Below are positions 1 through 11,573 of a DNA stretch of 64,000 nt, one piece after another. This stretch comes from Actinomadura rupiterrae. GTDB taxonomy: Bacteria > Actinomycetota > Actinomycetes > Streptosporangiales > Streptosporangiaceae. Below the pieces are notes generated by a model. The model saw only the letters and a list, made by a program, of their open reading frames with translations. It made no database searches and was not told the origin of the DNA. The position numbers and the translations under genes were made by a program. Location of the stretch: assembly GCF_024172125.1 (NCBI RefSeq), contig NZ_JAMZEA010000009.1, forward strand, positions 186,001 to 250,000, in the 5' to 3' direction. Within the stretch, counting starts at the first letter, position 1; each line of letters starts with the position of its first letter.

Positions 1-10
1 TTCTAAGAAA

Positions 11-127
11 TGTCCGGCGGCGTCCTACTCTCCCACACAGTCTCCCATGCAGTACCATCGGCGCTGAGGGGCTTAACTACCGGGTTCGGGATGGGACCGG
101 GTGTTTCCCCCTCGCCATAACCACCGA
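11..127 (-). rRNA. rrf: 5S ribosomal RNA
   Basis: Last gene of the rRNA operon. On the minus strand it reads the usual actinobacterial 5S from GTTCGGTGGTTATGGCG to CGCCGCCGGACA, including the conserved CCGAACCCGGTAGTTAAG loop. Ends are set by similarity to known 5S and may be off by a few bases. Confidence 0.95.
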
Positions 128-267
128 ACGATCAACGCACACACCCCAAGAGGGTGCGGCAAGTCTCGTCCGAGCCAGGCTCGGCATATTCTGTTGTACG
201 GTACCCGTTTGCTTTCTGGGAACCACACAGGGACGCGAATCATCTCACAGCAGATGCGATTGGTTTG

Positions 268-5318
<5,051 letters not shown>

Positions 5319-5606
5319 AAGGTCCAACGACGGACACGGGGGCGAACCCGCACCGCCAAACCTCATGAAGGATCCGAAGATCCCAGCAAAGCAATCCAAA
5401 GATCGCTTGCCTCAAAGAAATCCCCACCCCGAACCAGAGGCTCGGAGTGCGGGGCGATCAGGCAAACCTGCCTGATCGATAAAGGCACTGGCTTTTAACA
5501 CGCTGTTGAGTTCTCAAGAAACGGACACCCACCGCGCTCCACCCGCTCTCGCGGGCCTCGCTCCGGGGCAACCCTTCAAACTTAGCCGGTTTCTTTCGCG
5601 AGTCAA
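5319..5606 (-). promoter_or_regulatory. rRNA operon promoter and leader
   Basis: Upstream of 16S on the minus strand is a vegetative promoter-like pair: -35 TTGACT (5601-5606) and -10 TAAGTT (5579-5584) separated by 16 bases. Between it and 16S lies a leader with TTCTTGAGAACTCAACAGCG (minus strand, near 5501-5520), the conserved actinomycete rRNA antitermination block. The next 390 bases toward 5994 hold no gene that I can support, only further possible promoter sequence for the rRNA operon. Confidence 0.7.
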
Positions 5607-5994
5607 AATCGGTCCGTTCGGACTTTCCGGCTCGTGATTGTCACCGCCTCACGGGCGTCGAAGATCGGCCGGACCGAAGTCGGCTGACGTTGATGCCTTG
5701 TGAGGTTCGCCCGGCGGGCCGGCCGCCGTGTCGGCGTTCTGCATCCCGTTTCAGGCTGTGTGGACCATCGTACATCAGGTCGAGACGCGCTCGAACCGAT
5801 TTTCCGATCCTGTCCCCCCGGGGCCGTCCGCCGGTCTTGGCGTCCCGCATCCCCTTGGGGCACTACGACTGTAGGAGCAGCGTTCGGGAGGGTCAAATCG
5901 GCGGTCGCCGATTTGCGCGTCCGCTCTGGGAAACGGCTGGTCGGGTGCGGTACGGTTCCGCTCACCTCGTCCGGCCGGCTGGAGGGAGTGCCGC

Positions 5995-6768
5995 ATGTAC
6001 CCGTCCCTCGCCGCGGGCGGACGGTCGTCGGCGGAGCGCCTCGTCGTCGCCGCGACCATGGGTCCGGCGATCCACGATGTGCAGGCGTGGCGCTTCCGGC
6101 CCGCGGACGGCTGGATCGACGTTCAGGCCGACCCCGCCCGTTTCCACGGCATGGACGATCCCCGGGGGCGGGGCCTCCATCTCGGTAGTGGCGCGGCGCT
6201 GACGAATCTCAGGCTGGCGGCCGCGCAGCTCGGCTACGGCGCGGTTGTTCGGCTACTTCCCGATGCCGAGGATCCGACTCTCCTCGCGCGCGTACGCCTG
6301 ACGAGGAGCCATCGCACGTCTCGCGCCGAGCGCCTCGTGTATGCCGCGACGATGCGACCGTCACCCACGCGTCGTCCTGGTACTGGTAGAGCGCCGTCGG
6401 CGTCGTTCCTGAACGGTTTGGCCGAGGCGGCCCGCCTGGAGGGCGTGAGACTGGACCTGCTCGCGGCCGGCCAGGGCGCGACCATCCGCAGGGCCGTGCT
6501 CAGCACGCGTGGCGACGGGCCTGAATCATGGATGCGTGCGGGCCAGGCGCTGCAGCGCATCCTGTTGGAGGCGTCGGTCCGTTCGGCGTCGGTCTCGTTC
6601 ATGTACGAGGTCGTGGACGGACGGGACGTACGGCCGATGCTGACCCCCGGGGACGTCCCGCAGGTGCTCCTTGAAGCGTCGGGTCCGGCATGCAGGGCTA
6701 GGGCTTGCGGCGGAAGTGCGAGAGCACGAACGACAGCGGCACCGGATGCGGGTCGGGTAGCTCGCTGA
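5995..6768 (+). CDS. Acg-type FMN-binding nitroreductase-fold protein, internally shortened
   Basis: 257 aa. The N-terminal half (VAATMGPAIHDVQAWRF, then LHLGSGAALTNLRLAAAQLGYG) and the later block around WMRAGQALQRILLEA are hallmarks of the Acg family, dormancy-linked flavin-binding nitroreductase relatives in actinobacteria. Usual members are roughly 320-340 aa; here the segment between the LVYAATMRPS region (about residue 118) and AVLSTRGD (about residue 165) is much shorter than expected. The end is also odd: after PQVLLEAS the frame continues into low-complexity Arg/Ala residues and overlaps the last 71 bases of the convergent methyltransferase gene, so the original C-terminus has probably been lost. 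RBS GGAGGGAG precedes ATG 5995. It may be a decaying gene or a minimal paralogue; whether it binds FMN is uncertain. Confidence 0.7.
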   Translation: MYPSLAAGGRSSAERLVVAATMGPAIHDVQAWRFRPADGWIDVQADPARFHGMDDPRGRGLHLGSGAALTNLRLAAAQLGYGAVVRLLPDAEDPTLLARVRLTRSHRTSRAERLVYAATMRPSPTRRPGTGRAPSASFLNGLAEAARLEGVRLDLLAAGQGATIRRAVLSTRGDGPESWMRAGQALQRILLEASVRSASVSFMYEVVDGRDVRPMLTPGDVPQVLLEASGPACRARACGGSARARTTAAPDAGRVAR

Positions 6769-7576
6769 GCCTGGCCGCAAGGGTGTCGGCTCCGACGTGG
6801 TGGGCGCTCGGGCCCATGCCCACGAGCGTCAGGATCTCCTCGTGCGCGAGGGGGGCCTCGAATTCCAGCTCGTCCCTGCTGACCAGGTCGAAATGGTCGG
6901 CGAGCGTCGCGTCGGTGCGTTCTTCCTTCTGCTCGTCCACCTTGAGGAGGCCCAGGACGTCCACGAGGGAGCCGAGGTGGCGGCTGGACGGCGTGACGAC
7001 CACCAGCGAGCCGTCCGGACGCAGGACGCGGTGGAACTCGGCGGCGTTGCGCGGTGCGAAGACGTTGAGGATGGCGACCGCCGCTGAGTCCGCGACGGGA
7101 AGCGGGCGCCACAGGTCGGCGACGATCGCGCCGATACGCGGGTGCGCACGAGCGGCGCGCCGGGCGGCGTACTTGGAGATGTCGAGCGCGAGGCCGAGGG
7201 TCTTCTGCGCCTCGGGTCGGTCCAGGACGGCGCTCAGGTAGTAGCCCGTGCCGGCCCCCGCGTCCAGGAGGCACCCGTCCGAGCCGAGGCGCGCCTCCCC
7301 CAGGGATGGCGAAGCGAGGTGTCCGAGCGCCTCGGCCATGGGCGCGAAGTGGCCTGCGGCGAGGAAGACGTCCCGCGCGCTCACCATTTCGGGCGTGTCG
7401 GCGGTGCCGGGACGGGCGTTACCCGGGAGCAAGTTCGCGTAACCCTGCTTCGCGATGTCGAAGCCGTGCCGGTTCGGGCAGCGCAGCTCCCGTGCCTCCT
7501 GCGCCAGAGGTTCGGCGCATACGGGACAGGTGAGGAAGCGGACGACATCGGCGAGCACCCGTCCATCATCGTGCAT
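6698..7576 (-). CDS. RlmA-like 23S rRNA (guanine-N1)-methyltransferase
   Basis: 292 aa from the chosen ATG (a GTG 21 bases upstream is possible). It begins with a four-ligand zinc site (CPVC near residues 16-19 and C-P-N-R-H about 18 residues later), then the family signature HGFDIAKQGYANLL and a SAM-binding Rossmann motif LDAGAGTGYY, followed by ALDISKYAARRAA and NVFAPRN. This is the architecture of RlmA(I)/RlmA(II)/TlrB enzymes, which methylate N1 of G745 or G748 in 23S rRNA; the G748 enzymes can confer macrolide (tylosin) tolerance. Which guanine is used cannot be told from the sequence. Follows trxA on the same strand after about 150 bases and a hairpin, so it probably has its own transcript. 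Confidence 0.85.
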   Translation of the reverse strand: MHDDGRVLADVVRFLTCPVCAEPLAQEARELRCPNRHGFDIAKQGYANLLPGNARPGTADTPEMVSARDVFLAAGHFAPMAEALGHLASPSLGEARLGSDGCLLDAGAGTGYYLSAVLDRPEAQKTLGLALDISKYAARRAARAHPRIGAIVADLWRPLPVADSAAVAILNVFAPRNAAEFHRVLRPDGSLVVVTPSSRHLGSLVDVLGLLKVDEQKEERTDATLADHFDLVSRDELEFEAPLAHEEILTLVGMGPSAHHVGADTLAARLSELPDPHPVPLSFVLSHFRRKP

Positions 7577-7618
7577 CCCGCTCAGCCACCGCGCCACCAG
7601 GCACGCACGACCGCACCG

Positions 7619-7646
7619 ACCGGCCGCCCCGCTCAGGGCGGCCGGT
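7619..7646 (-). terminator. Hairpin downstream of trxA
   Basis: Perfect 11-bp inverted repeat ACCGGCCGCCC / GGGCGGCCGGT with a 6-base loop, lying between the trxA stop and the methyltransferase start. No U tract follows, as is common for actinobacterial terminators. Confidence 0.55.
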
Positions 7647-7727
7647 GGAGGCGACGCGATCAGGCCCGGGCCGGGGTTGCCGGAAACGTCAGGCCGGCGC
7701 GCCGGGCCGGAGCGTCAGGCAGGGGCG

Positions 7728-8081
7728 TCAGGCCTGGAGCCGGCTGCGCACGTCGTCCATGTCCAGGGCCTCGACCTGCTGGATGACGCTTTCCAGCGAC
7801 TGCTCCGGCAGGGCGCCCGGCTCGGCGAAGACGATCACACCGTCCCGGATGGCCATCAGCGTGGGGATCGAGGAGATCCCGAAGCGCTGCGACAGCCCCG
7901 GCTCGGCCTCGGTGTCGACCTTGGCGAAGACGATGTCCTCGTGCTTCTCGGCCGACTTCTCGAAGACCGGGGCGAACATGCGGCAGGGCCCGCACCAGGC
8001 GGCCCAGAAGTCGACCAGCACGATGCCGTCGCCCTTGGCGACCTCGTCGAAGTTCTCCTCGGTCAGTGTGACCGTCGCCAT
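7728..8081 (-). CDS. trxA: Thioredoxin
   Basis: 117 aa, normal thioredoxin length. The redox motif WCGPC is at residues 29-33 within FWAAWCGPCRMFAPVFE, and the cis-proline motif SIPTL comes about 40 residues later; the fold blocks IVLVDFWA and VFAKVDTEAEP are intact. It reduces protein disulfides in the cytosol with electrons from thioredoxin reductase, which is not in this window. ATG 8081 is preceded by GAGGAG. It is divergent from a group 2 sigma factor gene; the shared intergenic region contains back-to-back GGGAAT elements, the -35 of SigR-type thiol-stress promoters, fitting known SigR control of thioredoxin genes in Streptomyces. Confidence 0.95.
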   Translation of the reverse strand: MATVTLTEENFDEVAKGDGIVLVDFWAAWCGPCRMFAPVFEKSAEKHEDIVFAKVDTEAEPGLSQRFGISSIPTLMAIRDGVIVFAEPGALPEQSLESVIQQVEALDMDDVRSRLQA

Positions 8082-8139
8082 GTCGTTTTCTCCTCGGTAC
8101 GGGTATCAGGACAGGTAGAGCCGCGTACTCAACCGAAGT

Positions 8140-8178
8140 ATTCCCAAGTTGGGAATCACAGGACGGTAATTAGCGTTG
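8140..8178 (+). promoter_or_regulatory. SigR-type promoter with divergent -35 palindrome
   Basis: Palindrome ATTCCCAAGTTGGGAAT (8140-8156) presents GGGAAT outward in both directions. Toward the sigma gene, GGGAAT (8151-8156) is followed after exactly 18 bases by GTTG (8175-8178), the textbook SigR consensus GGAAT-N18-GTT. Toward trxA the GGGAAT is followed at 18 bases by GCT, a one-base mismatch to the -10. Confidence 0.65.
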
Positions 8179-8213
8179 TCCTCCTAGGGAGATCGCACCG
8201 AAGAAGGGTCAGG

Positions 8214-9227
8214 ATGGCTGCAACCCGTAACAAGGGCGACAGGGTCGACACCCCCGACAAGGACCTCGTCGGGGCGTACCTCGACCGGATCGGCCGCACC
8301 CCGCTGCTGGACGCGGTGGAGGAGGTCGATCTGGCCAAGGCGATCGAGGGCGGGCTCTACGCCGAGCAGCTGCTCGAAGAGGGCCGCGTGCCCTCCGGCG
8401 CCTCCCCCGAGGAGCTGGAGGAGCTGGTCGAGGCGGGGCTGCGCGCCAAGCAGCGCTTCGTCGAGGCCAACCTGCGCCTTGTCGTCTCCATAGCCCGCAA
8501 GTACCCGACGGACTCGCTTCCGCTGATCGACCTCATCCAGGAGGGCAACCTCGGGCTGATGCGGGCGGTGGAGAAGTTCGACTACCGACGTGGATTCAAG
8601 TTCTCGACGTACGCGACCTGGTGGATCCGGCAGGCCATCGGGCGCGGACTGAGCCATACCGCGCGCACGATCCGGCTCCCCGTCCATGTGGAGGAGGAGC
8701 TGTCCCGGCTGCGCCGCGCCGAGCGCCAGCTCAGCCGCGAGCTGGGCCGCGAGCCCAGCCGCGAGGAGCTGGCCGGGGCCGTGGGCGCCGAGCCCGAGCA
8801 CGTGGACGAGCTGCTGCGCTGGCGCCGCGACCCGGCCAGCCTGGACGCGACCGTCGACGACGCCGGCGAGACGGCCATGGGTGACCTGTTGGAAGATCCC
8901 GAGGCCGTGACGCCGGAGGCGGAGGTCATGGCGCTGGACGATCTGGAGGGCCTCGGCCGCCTGCTGGAACGGCTGCCGGAGCGCGAGTCGGCGATCCTGC
9001 GGGCGCGGTTCGGCATGGACAACGGCCAGCCGCTGTCGTACGCGCAGATCGGCGCGCGCTACGGGCTGAGCCACAACCGGGTGCGCCAGATCACCGACCG
9101 GTCGCTGCGGCGGCTGCGGCAGATGGCGGGCGAGCACGAGCACGCCGCTCCGCGCACGCTCACCGCGGCCGGAGACCGTCCGGTGCCGCATGCCGTCGAT
9201 CCCCGCTCCCGGGTGCGGGCCGCCTGA
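8214..9227 (+). CDS. Group 2 RNA polymerase sigma factor (HrdD/SigB-like)
   Basis: 337 aa. Order of regions: 1.2 (DLVGAYLDRIGRTPLLDAVE, about residues 17-37), 2.1-2.4 (VEANLRLVVSIARKYP, LIDLIQEGNLGLMRAVEKFD and FKFSTYATWWIRQAIGR, residues 83-144), region 3 (residues 150-205) and region 4 with the helix-turn-helix LSYAQIGARYGLSHNRVRQI (residues 274-293). It lacks the long acidic N-terminus of the principal sigma factor, so it is a non-essential group 2 factor like HrdD of Streptomyces or SigB of mycobacteria. ATG 8214 has AGAAGGG upstream; longer upstream frames run through trxA antisense and are not credible. The upstream SigR-type promoter matches the known SigR dependence of hrdD. Confidence 0.92.
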   Translation: MAATRNKGDRVDTPDKDLVGAYLDRIGRTPLLDAVEEVDLAKAIEGGLYAEQLLEEGRVPSGASPEELEELVEAGLRAKQRFVEANLRLVVSIARKYPTDSLPLIDLIQEGNLGLMRAVEKFDYRRGFKFSTYATWWIRQAIGRGLSHTARTIRLPVHVEEELSRLRRAERQLSRELGREPSREELAGAVGAEPEHVDELLRWRRDPASLDATVDDAGETAMGDLLEDPEAVTPEAEVMALDDLEGLGRLLERLPERESAILRARFGMDNGQPLSYAQIGARYGLSHNRVRQITDRSLRRLRQMAGEHEHAAPRTLTAAGDRPVPHAVDPRSRVRAA

Positions 9228-9422
9228 CCGGCGGGCCGCCGTCCCCCGCAGCCCGGACGCCGCAGCCCAGGCCCGAAGACCCTGCCGGACGCCGCCGCGA
9301 GCCCCTCGCGGCGGCGTCCGCGTCTCCGCGCCCGTCCGGTCCGGGCGGGTGTCCAACCGGCCAGTGGAACGATGCCGAGTACGCCGTCCTGCTAGTGCCC
9401 GCACGCGAGAGGTGCCATAGCC

Positions 9423-10781
9423 TTGTCGATCGTGAGTACATCTAGCGTCACGGGGGAGCTGGACGCCTGGCGCGGCCTCCCGGCACTGCAGCAGCCGACG
9501 TGGGACGACCGGGCCGAGGTCGAGGCCGTGACGGCCGAGCTCGCCAAACAGCCGCCGCTCGTGTTCGCGGGCGAGTGCGACCAGCTCAAGGACAGGCTCG
9601 CCGAGGTGGCGCACGGGCGGGCGTTCGTGCTCCAGGGCGGCGACTGCGCGGAGACCTTCGCCGGGTCCACCGCCGACGACGTCCGCAACAAGCTGAAGAC
9701 CCTGCTCCAGATGGCGGTCGTGCTCACCTACGCCGCCAGCGTCCCGGTCGTGAAGATCGGGCGGATGGCGGGCCAGTTCGCCAAGCCCCGGTCCAAGCCG
9801 GTGGAGGTCCGCGACGGGCTGGAGCTGCCCGCCTACCGCGGGGACGCGGTGAACGGCCTCGACTTCACCGCCGTCTCCCGCCGCAACGACCCGCGGCGGC
9901 TGCTCCAGGCGTACTACTCGTCCTCGGTGACGCTGAACCTGTGCCGGGCGTTCACCAAGGGCGGCTACGCCGACCTGCGGCAGGTGCACGCCTGGAACCA
10001 GGACTTCGTGGCGCAGAGCCCCGCGGGGCGCCGCTACGAGCAGCTCGCGGGCGAGATCGACCGGGCGCTGACGTTCATGAAGGCGTGCGGCGCGAACCCC
10101 GACGAGTTCCACGGCGTGGAGTTCTACTCCAGCCACGAGGCGCTGATCCTGGAGTACGAGCGGGCGCTGACCCGCATCGACAGCCGGACGGGGTCCCCCT
10201 ACGACGTGTCGGCGCACTTCCTGTGGCTGGGCGAGCGCACCCGGCAGCTGGACGGCGCGCACGTGGACTTCCTGCGCCGCATCCGCAACCCGATCGGGGT
10301 GAAGCTCGGCCCGACGACGTCGGCGGACGACGCCCTGGCGCTGATGGACAAGCTCAACCCGTCCGGCGAGCCCGGCCGGCTGACGTTCATCACCCGGATG
10401 GGCGCGGACAAGATCAGGGACGCGCTGCCGCCGCTGGTGGAGAAGGTGACCCGTAACGGCTCGCCGGTGGCGTGGGTGTGCGACCCGATGCACGGCAACA
10501 CCTTCGAGGCGCCGTCCGGGCACAAGACGCGCCGGGTGACCGACGTGCTGGACGAGGTGGCCGGGTTCTTCGCGGTGCACCGCTCGCTCGGCACCCACCC
10601 GGGCGGCATCCACATCGAGTTCACCGGCGACGACGTCACCGAGTGCGTCGGCGGCGGCGACGAGATCGACGAGGCCGACCTGCACCAGCGCTACGAGACG
10701 GCCTGCGACCCCCGCCTGAACCGCGGCCAGTCCCTGGACCTGGCGTTCATGGTCGCCGAGCTCTACCGCAAGAGCTCCTGA
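9423..10781 (+). CDS. aroG: Class II 3-deoxy-D-arabino-heptulosonate 7-phosphate synthase
   Basis: 452 aa, plant/actinobacterial (type II) DAHP synthase, first step of the shikimate pathway: phosphoenolpyruvate plus erythrose 4-phosphate. Diagnostic blocks are FVLQGGDCAETFA (about 70), KIGRMAGQFAKPRS (about 112), AYYSSSVTLNLCRAFTKGG, the active-site GVKLGP (about 290) and WVCDPMHGNTFEA, HPGGIHIEFTG and ACDPRLN. Named aroG after the M. tuberculosis type II enzyme; streptomycete annotations use aroH or aroF. The start is TTG 9423 or GTG 9432; both precede the conserved region. Monocistronic, closed by a strong terminator. Confidence 0.93.
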   Translation: MSIVSTSSVTGELDAWRGLPALQQPTWDDRAEVEAVTAELAKQPPLVFAGECDQLKDRLAEVAHGRAFVLQGGDCAETFAGSTADDVRNKLKTLLQMAVVLTYAASVPVVKIGRMAGQFAKPRSKPVEVRDGLELPAYRGDAVNGLDFTAVSRRNDPRRLLQAYYSSSVTLNLCRAFTKGGYADLRQVHAWNQDFVAQSPAGRRYEQLAGEIDRALTFMKACGANPDEFHGVEFYSSHEALILEYERALTRIDSRTGSPYDVSAHFLWLGERTRQLDGAHVDFLRRIRNPIGVKLGPTTSADDALALMDKLNPSGEPGRLTFITRMGADKIRDALPPLVEKVTRNGSPVAWVCDPMHGNTFEAPSGHKTRRVTDVLDEVAGFFAVHRSLGTHPGGIHIEFTGDDVTECVGGGDEIDEADLHQRYETACDPRLNRGQSLDLAFMVAELYRKSS

Positions 10782-10791
10782 CCCAGGCAGC

Positions 10792-10828
10792 ACGAAGGGG
10801 GCGCGGAGATCCGCGCCCCCTTCGTTTT
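10792..10828 (+). terminator. Rho-independent terminator after DAHP synthase
   Basis: Near-perfect 15-bp stem, ACGAAGGGGGCGCGG pairing with CCGCGCCCCCTTCGT, loop AGAT, followed by TTT. It sits 10 bases after the stop and probably also ends the convergent minus-strand operon. Confidence 0.9.
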
Positions 10829-10836
10829 ACCGAGTG

Positions 10837-11217
10837 CTACAACGCAACCTCGGCCCAGACGACCTTGCCGCCGGTGACGGGTTCGGCGCCCCAGGCGGTG
10901 GCGAAGCGGTCGACGATGAACAGGCCGCGGTGCGACTCGTCCAGCGGGCCGGGGACGGTCAGCCGCGGCAGCTGCCTGGCGCGGTCGCGGACCTCGACCC
11001 GGACGCGCCCGACGCCGCGCTGGAGCCGCAGCTCCAGGGCCGTCCCGGCGTGCCGGACGGCGTTGGCGACCAGTTCGGCGACGATCGCGGTGACGAGCTC
11101 CTCGCGCTCCATCAGCGCCCAGGTGCGCATCGTGCGGGCGGCGAGGCGGCGGGCGTACTCGACCGCCTCGGTCTGCGGTGCGGCGCGCAGTGTCGTCTCG
11201 GTGACGGCGCCGGTCAT
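10837..11217 (-). CDS. RsbW-like anti-sigma factor kinase (HATPase_c_2)
   Basis: 126 aa, a stand-alone GHKL ATP-binding domain. The N-box ELVANAVRHAG is at about residues 47-57, the D-x-R motif EVRDRARQLP follows, and the lid is LDESHRGLFIVDRFATAWG. Such proteins bind sigma factors and phosphorylate STAS antagonists. The start overlaps the stop of the STAS gene by ATGA, so it is translated with its likely substrate. Third gene of the operon that begins with the phosphatase at 13940. No SigB/SigF-type target gene lies next to it, so its sigma partner is unknown. Confidence 0.85.
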   Translation of the reverse strand: MTGAVTETTLRAAPQTEAVEYARRLAARTMRTWALMEREELVTAIVAELVANAVRHAGTALELRLQRGVGRVRVEVRDRARQLPRLTVPGPLDESHRGLFIVDRFATAWGAEPVTGGKVVWAEVAL

Positions 11218-11543
11218 GAACCCACTCCTTCTTCGGCCCCGCCGAGGAGGAACCGGTCGAGCCCGGTGGTGCGCAGGACGTTCTCGACCCGGCCGTAGGC
11301 GCCGGTCAGGGTGAGGGTGGCGTTCTGGGCGCGGGCGTGCTTGTAGGCGCGCACGAGCACGTTGAGGCCGGAGGAGTCGCAGAAGTCCACGGCGGTCAGG
11401 TCGACCACCACGGTGCGCTCCCCGGCGTCGAGCAGCTCGGTCAGCCGGGACCGCAGCTCCTCGGAGGAGTGCAGGTCGATGGAGCCGCGCGCGGCGATCG
11501 TCGCGCGGCCGTCACCTCGTGTCGTGTGCAAGGCAAGCCCCAC
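11214..11543 (-). CDS. STAS-domain anti-sigma factor antagonist
   Basis: 109 aa, whole protein is one STAS domain. The phospho-acceptor loop reads VDFCDSSGLNVLVRAYKHA, with the conserved Ser in DSSG (residues about 53-56). When unphosphorylated such proteins sequester the RsbW-like kinase and free its sigma factor. Start GTG 11543 has AAGGTGG upstream. It lies 30 bases after the SpoIIE-type phosphatase gene and overlaps the kinase gene by 4 bases, so phosphatase, antagonist and kinase are encoded in one transcript: a complete partner-switching module. Confidence 0.88.
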   Translation of the reverse strand: MGLALHTTRGDGRATIAARGSIDLHSSEELRSRLTELLDAGERTVVVDLTAVDFCDSSGLNVLVRAYKHARAQNATLTLTGAYGRVENVLRTTGLDRFLLGGAEEGVGS

Positions 11544-11573
11544 GCCACACCACCTTACCGATAGCCGGGCTCA

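Noticed and set aside
8184..10793. 869-codon open frame antisense to the sigma factor and DAHP synthase genes
   Set aside because: Product of GC bias in the antisense frame; translated sequence is His/Val/Arg-rich without domain pattern, while the plus-strand genes are certain.
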